The notes under the pieces: model-generated | Told to the model about the DNA's origin: nothing | What the model saw: the letters and a program-made list of their open reading frames with translations, nothing else | Database searches by the model: none | Assembly: GCA_024282035.1 (NCBI GenBank) | Contig: JAMWZR010000019.1 | Span: 1 to 50,873, forward strand | Direction of reading: 5' to 3' | Length of the DNA stretch: 50,873 nucleotides | From: Nitrosomonas sp. | GTDB taxonomy: Bacteria > Pseudomonadota > Gammaproteobacteria > Burkholderiales > Nitrosomonadaceae | Part shown: in pieces, positions 47,470 to 50,873 of the stretch | Position numbering within the stretch: the stretch's first letter is position 1 | Layout: each line of letters begins with the position of its first letter | Position numbers and translations under genes: made by a program

Positions 47470-49107
47470 TTGAAAAATAAAGGATTGTTTCTGCTTTCTT
47501 TTTTGATGTTGTGTTTTTGCCAGCTCGCACGAGGCGATTCGTTATCGGAAACTTCAACGAAACCGGTTCAATCGGTCTTGATCAAGACAATACAGCTTAA
47601 AGGCAATACGTTACTTCCGGAAGCGGAATTGATGGAGCTGACGACCCACCTGATGGGGAAAGAACGGACACTGGATGATTTGACGCAAGCTGCGACTGCC
47701 ATTCAGCAAGCGTATCGCGAAGCGGGTTATGGGGGTGTCGTCGCTTTTATTCCCGAACAAAAACTGGAGAATGGCGATGTAATCATCCAGATCGTGGAAG
47801 GAAAAATCGACAGGATCAACCTTTCAGGAAACGAAAGATACGATGACAACAATATCCGTAATAGTTTGCCATCCCTAAAACAAGGTGAAACACCAATAGT
47901 TCGGAATATCGATCGCAACATTCAAATGGCTAACGAAAATCCGGCCAAAAAATTACGGGTTTCACTGGTTGCCGGCAGCAAATCCGGTGCAGTCGATGCG
48001 GATGTCAAGGTATCAGAAGAAAGACCGCTGCGATTGTTATTTGGTGTGGATAGTGCAGGTACACCCGGTACAGGTAATTTCCGAACGAACATGGGCATTC
48101 AGCACGCCAATCTATGGAATCGTGATCATATCGGTACCTTCCAGTTTCAGACTTCTCCAACAGATCCCGGTCGTGCCCAAATTTATAGTGCAGGTTATCG
48201 CATTCCTTTTTATAACCAGCATGCTGCTCTGGATGCCTTTTATGCCCATTCCAATGTCGATAGCGTGACAGCTTCGGCGCCAACGGGTCCCTTTGGATTT
48301 ACCGGGCGTGGCGATGTCGCGGGTTTTCGTGCGCATCGCTTCCTGACGCGCTGGGGAGAATACGACCATCGCATGACTTTCGGCTGGGACTGGCGGCACT
48401 TCAACAATAACTGTTCATCACAGGGTGCAAGTGGTTTTGGTGTGTGTCGGGAAATTGCCACGGATGTCACCATTGCCCCCTTGAGTCTGGGTTATACCGG
48501 TCAAAAGGAAGGGCAACGATTCTCATGGGGAATCAATACCAATTTCTCGGGAAATGTTGGCGGCAGTGATGAGTCAACATTCAATACCGTTCGTTTGGGA
48601 GCGGATAAACACTATGTCGTCTGGCGCTTTTTTGGGTTTAGCAATGTGAATCTGCCGGCCGGCTTTGGGCTGGCGACCCGGGTATCGGCTCAATATAGTC
48701 CACATGCACTGGTGCCAGGCGAGCAATTTGGTATTGGCGGTGGAGGGAGTGCCATGGGCGGGATGATCAGTGTGCGGGGTTATCGCGAGCGGGAGATCGT
48801 CGGTGATTATGGTGTCTCATTCAATGTGGAAGGTCTGGGACCAGATTTTGCAAAACTAGTCGAATCCGAGAGCTTGAGTTTGCGGCCTATCGGGTTTTTT
48901 GATTTTGGCTGGGCGGGTAACAATCATGGCAGGCCATGCGATGCCAAAGGTACGACATGTGAAATTGCCGGTGCGGGTGGTGGCATTCGTTTTGCCATTG
49001 GCAAGAAATTTTCAGGGCGACTGGATTTTGGTTATGCACTGATGGATGGCACTCAAAAGATGTCTGGTACGACGCGCGGTCATCTGGCTATCAACTTTCA
49101 TTATTAG
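47470..49107 (+). CDS. Two-partner secretion outer-membrane transporter TpsB (ShlB/FhaC/HecB family)
   Basis: A 545-residue Omp85-superfamily transporter. The signal peptide ends CQLARG. POTRA-type domains (about 36-110 and 112-185) show IQLKGNTLLPEAELMEL and the ShlB motif YREAGYGGVVAFIPEQKLENG. The barrel (about 190-545) carries the conserved VRGYRE motif in its later part and ends with an aromatic residue (INFHY), the BAM recognition signal. It secretes the TpsA exoprotein encoded next. The start is TTG with AAGG ~9 bases before it. Confidence 0.94.
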   Translation: MKNKGLFLLSFLMLCFCQLARGDSLSETSTKPVQSVLIKTIQLKGNTLLPEAELMELTTHLMGKERTLDDLTQAATAIQQAYREAGYGGVVAFIPEQKLENGDVIIQIVEGKIDRINLSGNERYDDNNIRNSLPSLKQGETPIVRNIDRNIQMANENPAKKLRVSLVAGSKSGAVDADVKVSEERPLRLLFGVDSAGTPGTGNFRTNMGIQHANLWNRDHIGTFQFQTSPTDPGRAQIYSAGYRIPFYNQHAALDAFYAHSNVDSVTASAPTGPFGFTGRGDVAGFRAHRFLTRWGEYDHRMTFGWDWRHFNNNCSSQGASGFGVCREIATDVTIAPLSLGYTGQKEGQRFSWGINTNFSGNVGGSDESTFNTVRLGADKHYVVWRFFGFSNVNLPAGFGLATRVSAQYSPHALVPGEQFGIGGGGSAMGGMISVRGYREREIVGDYGVSFNVEGLGPDFAKLVESESLSLRPIGFFDFGWAGNNHGRPCDAKGTTCEIAGAGGGIRFAIGKKFSGRLDFGYALMDGTQKMSGTTRGHLAINFHY

Positions 49108-49113
49108 GTTGTG

Positions 49114-49130
49114 CGGGATTAGAAATCCCG
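49114..49130 (+). repeat. Stem-loop between tpsB and tpsA
   Basis: CGGGATT, loop AGA, AATCCCG: a perfect 7-base stem in the 69-base tpsB-tpsA spacer. There is no uridine run directly after it, so a full terminator is unlikely. It may be an intercistronic processing or attenuation hairpin that sets the ratio of transporter to exoprotein. Confidence 0.45.
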
Positions 49131-49176
49131 GTCTAAGTTTGAACAATTTTTGCTGCAGAAAAGGATTGAACTCAAA

Positions 49177-50873
49177 ATGATTATCCGCAAATTTCTGACA
49201 ATCTGGCTGGTTTTGTTGACAACGGCATACTCTATGCACAGTCATGCGCAATTACCCGTTGATCCATCGGTGGTACATGGTCATGCCACCATTCATACCA
49301 CTGGCGATCATATGACCGTCATCAACGCTCCCAATACCATTCTGAATTGGCAGAACTTTTCAATTGGTACAGACAGCAGCGTTTATTTTCAGCAGCACGA
49401 TGCAACCAGCATGATTCTGAACCGGGTGACCGGTAGCGACCCTTCGAATATTCTGGGACATCTTGGCAGTAATGGTCATATCTGGCTGATTAATCCCCAT
49501 GGGGTTTTATTTGGCGACCATGCCCGTATCGATGCAGCCGGCTTGATGGCCTCAACACTGGACATGACCACACTGGATTTTTTGGCCAAGCGGTATCATT
49601 TCAATGCCACGGACAATCTGGGACAAGTCAGGAATCAAGGCGAGATTCGGACGAGTATGGGGGGGCAGGTATGGCTACTGGGGAATCAGGTGCAAAATGA
49701 TGGCCTGATTCTGACACCCGGTGGACAAACTGTTCTGGCTGCCGGGAAAAGTATCGAGTTGGTCGATTCCGGCACACCTAATTTGATTGTGCAAGTCAAG
49801 GCGCCAGAAAATCAAACGATTAATCTGGGATCGTTGGTGGCGCCGGGTGGCAAGATCGATTTGCATGGCAGCATCGTGAATCAGGAAGGTATTGTTCGCG
49901 CTGATAGCATTGGAACCGATGCAACCGGTCAGGTTGTACTAAAAGCTGATCAAGTCGTGTTGGCCGCAAATAGTCAAACCGCGGCGGAACAAGGTACGGT
50001 GAAGATGGAAGCGGAATCGACCTTGAATAACTGGGGTGAAATCAATGCCAAAAACATTGCACTGACAGCCAGTTCCATTTTGCAGCAGGGACAGATGAAA
50101 TCGCAGGGAGGGCATGTCGATTTGATGGCCCGCTCATCGACTTATCTGAGTGGTATGGTTGATGTATCCAACGCGCAAGGTGCTGGGGGCGACATTCGCC
50201 TTTCCACGAACAAGCTGGAAGGCATGGCTGGTGGGCAACTGCGTGCCGATGGCGAGCAAGGTGGTCATATTCGTGTGACCGGCAACGGCATGGTGGGATT
50301 TTCTTCTTCGCTGAGTGCGGTCGGCAGCAGGCAGGGTGGTGTTATCGAAGTTACCGGTGACCAATTGTATCTGCTCAATGCCGATGTCAATGCATCTGGG
50401 GGTGAGCAAGGTGGAATAGTTCACTTGGGAGGTGGTTGGCAAGGAAGCGGTGACTTGCCTCATGCACGCGAGGTACTGGTTGGAACGGGCAGTGAGGTCA
50501 AGGCAAATGGCGGTGTCGGTTCCACAGCCAAAGGAGGAGAAATTGCGGTATGGTCGACGCAGAGTAGTGAACATTATGGTTTTCTTGAAGCCAAAGATGG
50601 GGGACGAATAGAATTATCGTCAAAAGAAGCGGTGAAACAAACCGGCAGCATTCAAGCAGGCATTGGGGGAAATATTCTGCTGGATCCCAAGAATCTCATT
50701 ATCAGTGACAGTCCTCCTGACAGCTTAACGTTGGCAAGAAAATTTACCTTAGGTTCACAAAGCGCCTCTGGATTGACTTTGCAGGATGCAGACCAGTTTG
50801 GTACATCGGTTGCAGTGGAAGGTGATTTGCTGGCGGTGGGAGCGCGGCGTGATGATACGGGGGGTACGGATAA
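49177..50873 (+). CDS. Two-partner secretion exoprotein TpsA (filamentous hemagglutinin-like), partial, C-terminus beyond window
   Basis: The frame is open from ATG 49177 to the window end (565 codons, no stop). A 25-residue signal peptide ends SMHSHA. The TPS secretion domain follows (about residues 30-160), with ILNWQNFSIG, LNRVTG and INPHGVLFGDHARIDAAGL, a variant of the canonical NPNGI motif (H for N). A right-handed beta-helix of degenerate repeats rich in Gly, Asn and Gln covers about 160-500. At the end, FGTSVAVEGDLLAVGA reads as the start of an FG-GAP (integrin-alpha beta-propeller) repeat. Such proteins are large secreted adhesins or carriers of toxins; which cannot be told without the rest. 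Confidence 0.93.
   Translation, partial: MIIRKFLTIWLVLLTTAYSMHSHAQLPVDPSVVHGHATIHTTGDHMTVINAPNTILNWQNFSIGTDSSVYFQQHDATSMILNRVTGSDPSNILGHLGSNGHIWLINPHGVLFGDHARIDAAGLMASTLDMTTLDFLAKRYHFNATDNLGQVRNQGEIRTSMGGQVWLLGNQVQNDGLILTPGGQTVLAAGKSIELVDSGTPNLIVQVKAPENQTINLGSLVAPGGKIDLHGSIVNQEGIVRADSIGTDATGQVVLKADQVVLAANSQTAAEQGTVKMEAESTLNNWGEINAKNIALTASSILQQGQMKSQGGHVDLMARSSTYLSGMVDVSNAQGAGGDIRLSTNKLEGMAGGQLRADGEQGGHIRVTGNGMVGFSSSLSAVGSRQGGVIEVTGDQLYLLNADVNASGGEQGGIVHLGGGWQGSGDLPHAREVLVGTGSEVKANGGVGSTAKGGEIAVWSTQSSEHYGFLEAKDGGRIELSSKEAVKQTGSIQAGIGGNILLDPKNLIISDSPPDSLTLARKFTLGSQSASGLTLQDADQFGTSVAVEGDLLAVGARRDDTGGTD

Overview
The window reads as chromosomal DNA of a betaproteobacterium. The best guess is a Nitrosomonas-like ammonia oxidiser: this rests on the look of the proteins, the moderate base composition, and the rpoE-mucD-glutaredoxin-lepA and rlmN-pilF-rodZ orders. 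The class is well supported by synteny; the genus is inference. No rRNA, tRNA, CRISPR array, insertion sequence, phage gene or convincing rho-independent terminator was seen.

Layout. 1-5029: an iron-dependent alcohol dehydrogenase cut by the window edge, an ABM-fold monooxygenase, a folate/biopterin-type transporter, an Atm1-type ABC exporter and two small convergent unknown genes. 5096-14192: mostly envelope genes on the minus strand. These are a YbaL/Kef-type antiporter, an unrecognised 628-residue membrane protein with a large glycine-zipper region, a HAF-repeat protein with a PEP-CTERM-like tail, an RlpA-like lipoprotein, and an ExeA/GspA-like ATPase coupled to a membrane-anchored OmpA-domain protein. 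Inserted on the plus strand are a guanine-deaminase-like gene and a DUF2798 gene. 14496-15389: a lone SPFH protein.

15433-28373 is the conserved envelope-stress and housekeeping block: nadB divergent from rpoE-rseA-rseB-mucD, then glutaredoxin, lepA, lepB, DUF4845, rnc, era, pdxJ, acpS and nagZ. A good sigma-E promoter lies between nadB and rpoE, so rpoE is probably autoregulated. The usual recO (between era and pdxJ) and rseC/mucC (after rseB) are missing from this block.

28609-40093 holds an EI24 membrane protein and a DUF3025 protein, then a second conserved block: ndk, rlmN, pilF, rodZ, ispG, hisS, yfgM, bamB and der, much of it with overlapping or closely spaced genes. 40157-45718 holds comM and ubiK on the minus strand, then amgK-murU (the peptidoglycan-sugar recycling shortcut that pairs functionally with nagZ), pepP and a small membrane protein. 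45814-47175 is an aldehyde dehydrogenase. The right edge is a two-partner secretion system: a TpsB transporter and the first 565 codons of a large TpsA exoprotein, which runs off the window just as an FG-GAP-like motif begins.

Most genes are recognisable housekeeping or envelope functions. The least explained parts are the 628-residue glycine-zipper protein, the ATPase/OmpA pair (which looks like a rearranged ExeA-type machine), and several operator-like palindromes between genes.
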